A DNA stretch of 64,000 nt from UBA2128 sp964534955. GTDB taxonomy: Bacteria; Fidelibacterota; Marinisomatia; Marinisomatales; UBA2128. Within the stretch, counting starts at the first letter, position 1. Every line of letters starts with the position of its first letter. The stretch lies in assembly GCA_964534955.1 (NCBI GenBank), contig CAZHRR010000001.1, positions 27,019-91,018 on the forward strand, written 5' to 3'. A program made the translations under genes and the position numbers. The notes beneath the pieces were generated by a model that did not search any database, was not told where the DNA came from, and saw nothing but the letters and a program-made list of their open reading frames with translations. Shown here in pieces: positions 56,315 to 64,000 of this stretch.

Positions 56315-58558
56315 CTAATCTTCGAACAGTTTTCGTAATAACTCCCGCCGCTCATCACACTCAGCCGCAAACCGCTCAATCCCCTTCCAGATCCACTCTA
56401 CCGAGAGATGCGCTTCTTCTACTACATCCTCGATACTGCCGCCGGTACGCCATCTATTGTCCCAGTCGGAGGAGAGAGAATAGTCAGCCACACCCTTGTT
56501 TACCATCCAATTACGCATCTGAGACAGAGAACCATTAGTAATAATCATGGCATCATTTATCTCTTCCGGCGACAGGGTCTTTCTGCGGTACTCCTCGCTC
56601 TGTCGCTGGAAAAGTACCCACGATCCTGCATACACGATCTTTACATTTGGCCCCTCATCATTCAGGCGTGGTAGAAGATTCACTAAGTTAGCTGTAGAGC
56701 TCGTCCCCCGGACAATCACAACTCCCTCCTTCGGATGGTCCGCATTATACTCCCTGATGACATAAGCACCTTTGGCCGCTTCCATGTACGATGCCATTCC
56801 AAGAGCTTCGCGGTCAGGGATTTCCACAGGCGGGCGGGTTAGATGAAGTGCAATGATAGGAATTTGAGTAGCCATGGCGGCACCGAGCATGGGCGCTACT
56901 TCGTTGTACACCCACGGATGGAGATTTACGACAGCTCCCTCGGGGAACAGTTGCGTCACTCCAGGAGAAAATATGCCAAAGTGCGTCCGGGCGTCTTCGG
57001 CTGTCTCCGGTCCCGAGTGACCAGCCACCCAGATCACACGACCCACCTTCAGTTCAGAGTCCTGAGCTACCTGACTGAACAACCGCATGAGACCGTACAT
57101 CAGATACGAAAATGATCCGTAGGTGGATGAGGCGCCGAAAAATCCGTTGTACTCTCCGTATGGATCATGGGAAAAATTGACCGTTGCCAAGCCAGCCATG
57201 ATACCGGCATTGCAGAACTCAGTGATAGCCTGGGGCAGGATCGTCCCTTCCAAGTTCGTATCCCGCTCGTAGAATCCGAAGTCCGGCGAGCCATTCCACC
57301 CTTTGCCGAAGCCGGAGATATTGGTCGAGTCGGCCAGATCTGCGGAAGAGACAATCACCAGTGGACGCCCATACTTTTCCCGACAGTAGGAGTTGATCCA
57401 CGAGCCGAAAGTAGCCAGCGCCTTACGGTTAGGAGCCTTGGTACCAGGCGGAAGGAAAAGCCCCTCAGGATAGTTCTCATAATCCATAAGCACTGGATCG
57501 TTTATTGGATTCCCTGCAGCGACGTTGCAGGTATCAATCTCCGCCGGCACGGAATCGCCCAGTCCTATCAGCGTGTCGGCCAGATAGTCTACTAATTCCT
57601 GATCCCGGCGCAGTACATCCATTACTACCTCCAAATTGTGACGGGACTGCTCTTTTTGAGCATCATACTCCGCAGGTGCAGGTTTTCCGAAACCGTCGAA
57701 CTCCACGCCGTACTTCNNNNNNNNNNNNNNNNNNNNNNNNNNNNNNNNNNNNNNNNNNNNNNNNNNNNNNNNNNNNNNNNNNNNNNNNNNNNNNNNNNNN
57801 NNNNNNNNNNNNNNNNCTTCCCAGTTTTCGCCTTCTTCAGTCCCTTCCACACGCCAGCCGTATGGCTCGAACCAATCCACAGGCGTTCCGCTTACCACTG
57901 AACTGAACGCACGGTCATCAATGCCGTAATCATTCCAGTCCAGGAAATAGACAAGATTACCCAAACCCAAACCGTAGGCGGAATTCTTGGACTCATGCGC
58001 CGCACCTGTGGTGAGACCTCCTTCACCTTCAAAGGCAATAACTTTCACTTCTTCACAGCCAGCATATTTGAGGGCGAAAGCTTCCCCTACAGCAGCTGGA
58101 GATCCGTGACCGGACGGCCCGGTATTGAATTTGAAGAAAAGGGTCTTTCCAGCCATTTCAGCATGCCCAGATAAGCCTCCTCGCCGTCGCAGTGTCAGCA
58201 GGTCTTCCCAATAGAGTGCTCTCTCCGGGGCATTGTTTACGAGGTACTTCTCATCACCGGTCTGATTAAATTTCACGCGGAGAGTTTCATTAAAAACTGC
58301 CAGGGCACCATAGACCAGTGGATTCGTATGCCCAGCTACGAGGACGAATCGATCGCCGAACCGCTTCCCCGGTTCCCGGATGTCCCATCTCATGACTCCG
58401 GAGAGGAGGGTCGTCACCAATCCGTGTACCTTAGAGCGAGATCCACCGGGATGACCGCTCTGGCGAAAGTTGAGCATTAAGTCAATACATTGATCAATTA
58501 GGTCCTTTGTTTTTTCCCAATAGCCAAAATTTGGGCGTAACTCATCCATAGTTTTCAT
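56315..58558 (-). CDS. Divergent transketolase-like TPP enzyme, with assembly gap
   Basis: About 747 residues from ATG 58558 (AGGAG ten bases upstream; TTG at 58564 is the alternative). The transketolase layout is recognisable: LMLNFRQSGHPGGSRSKVHG, DRFVLVAGHTNPLVYG, GLSGHAEM, a TPP motif reading FEGEGGLTTGAAHESKNSAYGLG ending LDWNDYGID, a pyrimidine domain near VSSADLADSTNISGFG, and a C-terminal domain with IVRGTSSTANL. It differs from canonical transketolase: GDG is GEG, and SGHPGG/HTNPL replace SGHPGM/HGSSL. A 100-N gap (57717-57816) interrupts it, so true length is uncertain. It follows the canonical tkt gene. Substrate unknown. Confidence 0.75.
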   Translation of the reverse strand: MKTMDELRPNFGYWEKTKDLIDQCIDLMLNFRQSGHPGGSRSKVHGLVTTLLSGVMRWDIREPGKRFGDRFVLVAGHTNPLVYGALAVFNETLRVKFNQTGDEKYLVNNAPERALYWEDLLTLRRRGGLSGHAEMAGKTLFFKFNTGPSGHGSPAAVGEAFALKYAGCEEVKVIAFEGEGGLTTGAAHESKNSAYGLGLGNLVYFLDWNDYGIDDRAFSSVVSGTPVDWFEPYGWRVEGTEEGENWEXXXXXXXXXXXXXXXXXXXXXXXXXXXXXXXXXXKYGVEFDGFGKPAPAEYDAQKEQSRHNLEVVMDVLRRDQELVDYLADTLIGLGDSVPAEIDTCNVAAGNPINDPVLMDYENYPEGLFLPPGTKAPNRKALATFGSWINSYCREKYGRPLVIVSSADLADSTNISGFGKGWNGSPDFGFYERDTNLEGTILPQAITEFCNAGIMAGLATVNFSHDPYGEYNGFFGASSTYGSFSYLMYGLMRLFSQVAQDSELKVGRVIWVAGHSGPETAEDARTHFGIFSPGVTQLFPEGAVVNLHPWVYNEVAPMLGAAMATQIPIIALHLTRPPVEIPDREALGMASYMEAAKGAYVIREYNADHPKEGVVIVRGTSSTANLVNLLPRLNDEGPNVKIVYAGSWVLFQRQSEEYRRKTLSPEEINDAMIITNGSLSQMRNWMVNKGVADYSLSSDWDNRWRTGGSIEDVVEEAHLSVEWIWKGIERFAAECDERRELLRKLFED
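57717..57816. other. Assembly gap (100 N)
   Basis: Exactly 100 N, a scaffold join placeholder, inside the transketolase-like gene. Confidence 0.99.
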
Positions 58559-58613
58559 TTTCAATAATCTCCTGTAAGAGAGGTTAACAATATTAGGTCA
58601 GACCACCCCTTCA

Positions 58614-58634
58614 CCCCTCCTTGCCAAGGAGGGG
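58614..58634. repeat. Perfect hairpin CCCCTCCTTG-C-CAAGGAGGGG
   Basis: Ten-base arms with a single central base, followed by AAAAAGGGGAGG, in the 291-base gap between tkt and the transketolase-like gene. I recall CCCTCCTTGNCAAGGAGGG elements as dispersed intergenic repeats in many environmental bacteria. It could end the tkt transcript. The rest of the gap shows nothing else. Confidence 0.7.
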
Positions 58635-58855
58635 AAAAAGGGGAGGTTTTCAAGTTAAAATGTTCCACATCACAAAGTTTTGATTGAAATTAAGAACCAC
58701 AATATTAATTCACTTATACACACAGCAAAACCTTTTGAATTGGTTTATTAATGATTATTGAGTGCCTTTTTACTGCTACTGCCATCGCTGCTTTACTACT
58801 CACAATTCCTCCACTCATCAATATAACATTTATCCATTTTTCTATGACTTCCTCT

Positions 58856-60847
58856 TCAATGCGAATAATTGTTGTTAAGCAAGTTCCTTACACGTTTTAC
58901 AACGTTTTCAATAGTAAATCCAAAATTTTCGAATACTTCCGGTCCGGGAGCCGAAGCTCCGAAGCGATCCAAGCCAATGACATCATCAGCGTATTTCTGC
59001 CACCCCTGAGTAATGCCGGCTTCGATGGCCAGTTTTGGTACGTCAGAAGGAAATAAATCGCGGCGATAATCATCTATCTGACTTTCAAACAACTCCCAAG
59101 AAGGCATGGATACTACTCGAATTGATATGCCCTCATTCTCCAGAATTCCTTTGCTCTTCAGAGCCAGATGTACTTCAGAACCGGTAGCAATCAACAGAAC
59201 ATCAGGTTTTGCAGTGCTGTCAGATATGATGTAAGCACCGCGTGACATTCCATCTCCGTCCGGTGCAGGATTAAGCACCGGGAGTTTCTGCCGGCTTAAT
59301 AGTAGCGCCACAGGCCCATCCGCTTCCAGTGCCATCTCCCAAGCAAGAGCCGTTTCAATGGCGTCAGCGGGACGGAAAACCATCAGTCCTGGAATGGCCC
59401 TCAGCGACATGATATGCTCGATGGGTTGATGTGTGGGTCCATCTTCCCCAACACCAATACTATCATGAGTAAAAATGAAGATCGTCTTCGTCTGCATTAG
59501 CGCTGCCAACCGTAAAGCCGGTCGCATATAGTCTGAAAAGACCAGAAATGTGCCGGCATACGGCCTTACTCCACCGTGGAGAGCAGCTCCATTACTGACA
59601 GCAGCCATGGCATGCTCCCGTACGCCGAAGTGAATGTTCGGGCCCCAGCTGCCGTTCAATCCAAACATCTCCTTCTCAGCCAGCACCGTCTTGTTAGATG
59701 GAGCCAGGTCAGCTGAGCCGCCCATAAAGTTGTCTATCTTTTGAGCCAGTATGTTCAGTACCTGGCCTGAGGCACTCCGTGTGGCTATGAGTCCATCCGC
59801 TGCAGAAAACTCCTGTAGATTATCCTTCCACCCCTCCGGCAGCTTTCCTGCCATAGTTTCTTTGAAGCTTGCCGCCAACTCCTCATGTTCTGCCTCAAAC
59901 GCTTTCAGCAGATTATTCCACTTGTTCTCATTATTCACCAGCGACTCCAGTCTTCCGGCGTAAAACTCCTGAACTTTCTCAGGAATATGGAACGCAGGTT
60001 CCGCTGGCCAGTCCAGCTTCTCTTTGGTGGCTTGAGCTGCATCAGTTCCCAGCGGAGCACCGTGAGACGAAGCGTTGTCCTGCTTGGGGCTACCGTAGCC
60101 TATATTCGTTTTGACCATCACGAAGGAAGGTCGATCCCCACTCTGTTGTGCCTTAGCTATGGCCCGTTCAATGGCGTCAATATCCGTACCGTCATTTACC
60201 CTCAATACATGCCAACCGTGTGAACGAAAGCGTCCCTCCACATCTTCAGTAAAAGACAGATCTGTACTCCCTTCAATTGAAATCCTGTTGCTGTCGTAGA
60301 GATAGATGAGCTTTCCCAGTCCCCACAATCCGGCCAGTGACGCCGCTTCCGAGGATATCCCTTCCATAAGGTCGCCATCAGAAATAATAGCATAGGTATA
60401 GTGGTCAACTATATTGAATCCGGGACGGTTGAATTTCTCCGCCAGAAACTTTTCCGCCATTGCCATCCCAACACCCATAGCAAATCCCTGCCCTAGTGGA
60501 CCGGTAGTGCACTCCACTCCTGCCGTCAGGCCATATTCCGGGTGCCCGGGCGTCTTGCTCTTCCACTGCCGGAAGTTCTTAAGTTCGTCGATAGACAGGT
60601 CATATCCGTGCAGATGCAGGAGTCCATAAAGAAGGGAAGATCCGTGTCCTGCAGAAAGGATGAACCTGTCTCGATTAAACCAATTTGGATTTCGGGGATT
60701 GTGCTTCAGAAAGCGCGACCAGAGTACATGAGTCATAGGAGCTGCTCCCAGCGGCATGCCGGGATGACCTGACTTGGCCTCTTCCACCATATCCACCGCC
60801 AGAAATCGGAGAGTGTTAACACATAGCTGATCAATATCGGATGCCAT
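58856..60847 (-). CDS. tkt: Transketolase
   Basis: Canonical 663-residue transketolase moving two-carbon units in the pentose phosphate or Calvin-type sugar pathways. Motifs: KSGHPGMPLGAAPM, SAGHGSSLLYGLLHLHGYD, TTGPLGQGFA, TPP site SDGDLMEGISSEAASLAGLWGLGKLIYLYDSNRI, and the pyrimidine-domain signature GVREHAMAA with THDSIGVGEDGPTHQPIE. The ATG is eight bases after the uvrA stop. Confidence 0.97.
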   Translation of the reverse strand: MASDIDQLCVNTLRFLAVDMVEEAKSGHPGMPLGAAPMTHVLWSRFLKHNPRNPNWFNRDRFILSAGHGSSLLYGLLHLHGYDLSIDELKNFRQWKSKTPGHPEYGLTAGVECTTGPLGQGFAMGVGMAMAEKFLAEKFNRPGFNIVDHYTYAIISDGDLMEGISSEAASLAGLWGLGKLIYLYDSNRISIEGSTDLSFTEDVEGRFRSHGWHVLRVNDGTDIDAIERAIAKAQQSGDRPSFVMVKTNIGYGSPKQDNASSHGAPLGTDAAQATKEKLDWPAEPAFHIPEKVQEFYAGRLESLVNNENKWNNLLKAFEAEHEELAASFKETMAGKLPEGWKDNLQEFSAADGLIATRSASGQVLNILAQKIDNFMGGSADLAPSNKTVLAEKEMFGLNGSWGPNIHFGVREHAMAAVSNGAALHGGVRPYAGTFLVFSDYMRPALRLAALMQTKTIFIFTHDSIGVGEDGPTHQPIEHIMSLRAIPGLMVFRPADAIETALAWEMALEADGPVALLLSRQKLPVLNPAPDGDGMSRGAYIISDSTAKPDVLLIATGSEVHLALKSKGILENEGISIRVVSMPSWELFESQIDDYRRDLFPSDVPKLAIEAGITQGWQKYADDVIGLDRFGASAPGPEVFENFGFTIENVVKRVRNLLNNNYSH

Positions 60848-60854
60848 TTATCTT

Positions 60855-63686
60855 CTAACTGCTGTTCAAAATAGATTTCAGGAATTGACCTGTATATGAT
60901 TTACGCTCTTTGGCCACCTGTTCCGGCGTCCCTTCGGCAACAACGGTACCGCCATCATCTCCCCCCTCCGGTCCGAGATCAATGATCCAGTCAGCTGTCT
61001 TGATGACATCCAGGTTATGCTCAATAACAATAACTGAATTACCCTTCTCCACCAGTCTTCCAAGTACGACCAGAAGCATACGGACATCCTCAAAGTGGAG
61101 ACCGGTTGTGGGTTCATCGAGAATATAAATTGTACGACCGGTACCAATACGAGACAGTTCGCTGGAAAGTTTTACACGTTGGGCTTCGCCTCCTGAAAGT
61201 GTCGTTGCCCGTTGTCCTAGTTTAATATATCCCAAACCTACGTCGTGAAGGGTTTGCAGCTTCCTCTGAATCTGAGGAATATTCTTGAAGAAATCCAGAG
61301 CTTCTTCCACGCTCATATTCAACACATCGGCAATCGTTTTCCCTTTGTAAGTGATCTCCAGCGTCTCCCGGTTATAGCGGGAGCCCTTACACACTTCACA
61401 CTGCACATAAACATCCGGCAAAAAGTGCATCTCAATTTTTTTCACACCGTCGCCTTGACACGATCCGCACCGCCCGCCTTTTACATTAAAGGAAAATCGG
61501 CCCGGTTTATAACCTCGAATCTTTGATTCCGGCAATTGAGCCAGCAGATCTCGAATGGGTGTAAAGACTCCAGTATAGGTGGCAGGATTGGAGCGCGGGG
61601 TCCTGCCGATGGGAGACTGATCAATATCAATCACCTTATCGAGATACAATGTCCCTTCCACACTGTCGTGGGACAATGGGTAAGCACGAGCGTTGTTTAG
61701 CTCCCGGGCTAATACAGGATAAAGGGTTTCATTGATCATCGTACTCTTGCCTGAACCCGATACTCCCGTAACACAAATAAATTTCCCCAGCGGAAAGGAA
61801 ACATCTATCGACTTGAGATTATTTCCTATAGCACCTTTCAAGGTGAGGACTTTCCCTGTCCCATATCTCCGTTCGCTTGGGACTTCAATTTCCCTCTTGC
61901 CGGTGAGATACATTCCGGTCACAGATTTACCCACTCCATTGACACTATCCGGGGGTCCCTCATATATAACATTTCCGCCCTCGTCCCCGGCGCCCGGACC
62001 AAGATCAATGATATGATCTGCTGACTCGATTGTCTCCCGATCATGTTCTACCACAACCACCGTATTCCCTAAATCCCGAAGACGGGTCAATGTGCTGATC
62101 AGGCGCTTATTGTCCCGCTGGTGAAGACCTATGGAGGGCTCATCCAGTATATAGAGAACACCCACCAGTTGGGAACCGATCTGAGTAGCCAGCCTGATGC
62201 GCTGGGCTTCCCCACCGGAAAGAGTGGTTGCACTCCGGTCCAGAGTCAGATAATCAAGACCTACATTCATAAGAAATTGTAATCGTTCACGGAGTTCTTT
62301 CAGTATTTGTTTAGCTACTTTCTTATGTGTAACCGTCATTTTCAATGATTGAAAAAACTGATCTGCCACAGCAATAGACAACCGGGAGAGACTGCCAATA
62401 TCCATATCTCCTACTCTGACTGCCAAAGACTCCTTTCGCAGGCGAGCTCCGTCACAGTCCGGACAGGGACGCATGCTCATATACTGCTCAATCCACTCCT
62501 GTATATTACCAGACCGCGTCTGCAGATAGCGCCGCTCAAGATTATAAATCACACCTTCAAAACCACCTGTATAATCCCCTGAAAAACGGTTAGACTCATA
62601 CTGAATAATTACTTTTTCACCTGCAGTCCCCCAAAGAAGAACTTTCCTGACATCTGAAGGCAATTTGTACCACGGAGTTGTAAAGTTGAATCCGTAGTGT
62701 TTAGCCAGGCTCTTCAGGATAGCGCTGTACCAACTGCCTCTGGGCTGCTCTCCTAAGGGAGCAATGGCTCCCTGCACAAGGGATTTCCGCTTATCCGGAA
62801 CCACCAGGTCTGGATCAATTTCCTTATGAGAACCGAGACCATCGCAGGTTTTGCAGGCACCGTACGGGGAATTAAACGAAAACATCCGAGGAGACAGCTC
62901 CTCCATACTTACGCCACACTTTGGACAGGCGAAATGTTCACTGAAGATAGTCTCATCTTTCCTGTCGCGATTCACAATCACCAGCCCCGAACCAATCTTG
63001 AGAGCCAATTCAACAGATTCCGTCAGCCGCTCCTTTTGTTCATCATCGAGGACAATGCGATCCACCACAACCTCAATATTGTGCTTCTTGTCCTTGTGAA
63101 GGATGATCTTTTCAGAGATCTTTCGAAATTTCCCATCCACACGTACCCGCAGAAATCCTTCCCTCTGAATTTCCTTGAAGACTTCCTTGAATTGTCCCTT
63201 TCGACCCCGAACCACCGGCGCCAATATTTGCAGTTTTGCTCCTTCAGGAAATTCCAAGATTACATCTACGATCTGCTGCACAGTCTGCCTCTGGATAGGA
63301 TCACCGCACTCCCAGCAGTAGGGAGTCCCGATCCGGGCGTACAGCAATCTCAGGTAGTCGTGGATCTCGGTTACCGTCCCCACCGTGGAACGCGGATTGC
63401 GGGAGGCTGCTTTCTGTTCAATGGAAATGGCTGGAGAGAGCCCCTCTATATAGTCTACATCAGGCTTCTCCATGAGACTCAGGAACTGGCGGGCATAGGC
63501 CGAAAGGGATTCTACATACCTGCGCTGACCTTCGGCATAGATGGTATCAAAAGCAAGGGAGGATTTGCCTGACCCGGATAACCCCGTAATAACAACAAAC
63601 TTGTTTCGGGGAATCTCAACATTGATATTCTTAAGGTTATGTTCCCTGGCGCCGCGGACAACTATCTTATCATTTGTGATAACCAT
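60855..63686 (-). CDS. uvrA: UvrABC excision nuclease subunit A
   Basis: A 943-residue DNA damage sensor of nucleotide excision repair. Two ABC ATPase cassettes: Walker A GLSGSGKSSLAFDTIYAEGQ (about 34) and GVSGSGKSTMINETLYP (about 640), each with an ABC signature (LSGGEAQRIRLA, LSGGEAQRVKLS) and DEP box. Zinc-binding CxxC pairs are at FACPKCGVS and GRCGSCQGDG...CEVCKGSRYN. Length and order are standard. Confidence 0.98.
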   Translation of the reverse strand: MVITNDKIVVRGAREHNLKNINVEIPRNKFVVITGLSGSGKSSLAFDTIYAEGQRRYVESLSAYARQFLSLMEKPDVDYIEGLSPAISIEQKAASRNPRSTVGTVTEIHDYLRLLYARIGTPYCWECGDPIQRQTVQQIVDVILEFPEGAKLQILAPVVRGRKGQFKEVFKEIQREGFLRVRVDGKFRKISEKIILHKDKKHNIEVVVDRIVLDDEQKERLTESVELALKIGSGLVIVNRDRKDETIFSEHFACPKCGVSMEELSPRMFSFNSPYGACKTCDGLGSHKEIDPDLVVPDKRKSLVQGAIAPLGEQPRGSWYSAILKSLAKHYGFNFTTPWYKLPSDVRKVLLWGTAGEKVIIQYESNRFSGDYTGGFEGVIYNLERRYLQTRSGNIQEWIEQYMSMRPCPDCDGARLRKESLAVRVGDMDIGSLSRLSIAVADQFFQSLKMTVTHKKVAKQILKELRERLQFLMNVGLDYLTLDRSATTLSGGEAQRIRLATQIGSQLVGVLYILDEPSIGLHQRDNKRLISTLTRLRDLGNTVVVVEHDRETIESADHIIDLGPGAGDEGGNVIYEGPPDSVNGVGKSVTGMYLTGKREIEVPSERRYGTGKVLTLKGAIGNNLKSIDVSFPLGKFICVTGVSGSGKSTMINETLYPVLARELNNARAYPLSHDSVEGTLYLDKVIDIDQSPIGRTPRSNPATYTGVFTPIRDLLAQLPESKIRGYKPGRFSFNVKGGRCGSCQGDGVKKIEMHFLPDVYVQCEVCKGSRYNRETLEITYKGKTIADVLNMSVEEALDFFKNIPQIQRKLQTLHDVGLGYIKLGQRATTLSGGEAQRVKLSSELSRIGTGRTIYILDEPTTGLHFEDVRMLLVVLGRLVEKGNSVIVIEHNLDVIKTADWIIDLGPEGGDDGGTVVAEGTPEQVAKERKSYTGQFLKSILNSS

Positions 63687-64000
63687 AAGGGCAACCCCGA
63701 AATTATCTCACGGGGAGGTTGAATCAAAAGAGAATCAGCAGAATTATTTTACCTCAAATACTGGTGGGGTTCTGGTAATAGAGAAATGGAGTAATGGAAA
63801 ATTGCTTACTTGCTGCCGATCTAAACAGCTAATCATCGCACTAACTTATGAAGAAAGAAAACGTTGAACGTCAACACTTAACGTCCAAGGAAACTACTAA
63901 CTCCTGCACCTTTTCCATAAAACAGGATCATACAGGAAAAAGTTAAATGTGCAAATAGTGCTTTACTCCCGCCTCCTGGCTGGAACCACCTCCAGAGTAA
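63687..64000. other. Intergenic region to window end
   Basis: No gene supported. At 63860-63886 AACGTTGAACGTCAACACTTAACGTCC is built of AACGTY repeat units, the reverse-complement relatives of those at 20000-20026. A 33-codon open frame from the ATG at 63848 runs through this repeat and is not convincing. Confidence 0.5.

Noticed and set aside
63848..63949. Small open frame at the window end
   Set aside because: It runs through the AACGTY repeat and shows no ribosome site or recognisable protein pattern.

Overview
The window looks like a piece of a metagenome-assembled, Gram-negative genome of the Fibrobacteres-Chlorobi-Bacteroidetes (FCB) superphylum, with Marinimicrobia (SAR406) or a close relative as my best guess. 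The reasons are six large exported proteins ending in type IX secretion (T9SS) sorting domains (the YPNPFN signature followed by a C-terminal beta domain), a PorQ-like outer-membrane protein, a four-subunit 2-oxoacid:ferredoxin oxidoreductase, and poly-gamma-glutamate genes of the PgsB-PgsC-PgsW type. No rRNA is present, so this placement is inference. Two runs of exactly 100 N (28164-28263, 57717-57816) show that this is a scaffolded assembly.

Layout. 1-1.3 kb: NAD salvage (a nicotinate phosphoribosyltransferase cut by the window edge, and a nicotinamidase). 1.5-5.8 kb (minus): korDABC plus a half-size ferritin-like protein and a ferredoxin-NADP reductase-like flavoprotein. 6.2-8.5 kb (minus): an exported phosphodiesterase and a phytase-like lipoprotein. 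8.6-14 kb (plus): two T9SS beta-propeller proteins. 14-15.9 kb: an exported-looking isoaspartyl methyltransferase, then a conserved hypothetical and a DprA-like protein on the minus strand. 16-17.9 kb: an AT-rich patch with a decayed RecG-like/AAA_4 C-terminus and a tail-to-tail STAS-like / GHKL ATPase pair. 18-24.3 kb (minus): thioesterase, MATE exporter, cupin, PorQ-like protein, priA and a RelE-type toxin-antitoxin pair.

24.6-38.6 kb (minus) is the most unusual block. It is a nearly gap-free gene string: gingipain-like C25 protein, pgsB, pgsC, pgsW, a duplicated-domain exported protein, an outer-membrane beta-barrel, a lipoprotein and a large T9SS repeat protein. It fits a poly-gamma-glutamate synthesis module joined to its own envelope and surface proteins. 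A second pair (M14 carboxypeptidase and C25 protein, 38.7-44 kb, plus) diverges from it across a short intergenic region containing a palindrome.

44-53.8 kb (minus) is a housekeeping block: ruvB, queA, ispD, ispF, ispE, tRNA-Gln, prs, rplY, pth, hppA, rpsF, rpsR, rplI. In it ispE has no ATG/GTG/TTG start and lies in frame behind the ispF stop codon. 54-63.7 kb (minus): a Fic protein with operator-like repeats around it, a cysteine-motif hypothetical, a divergent transketolase-like enzyme, a canonical transketolase and uvrA. A fossil of a transketolase-like C-terminus sits on the far side of fic.

All assignments come from reading the sequence and from remembered family motifs; no database search was possible.
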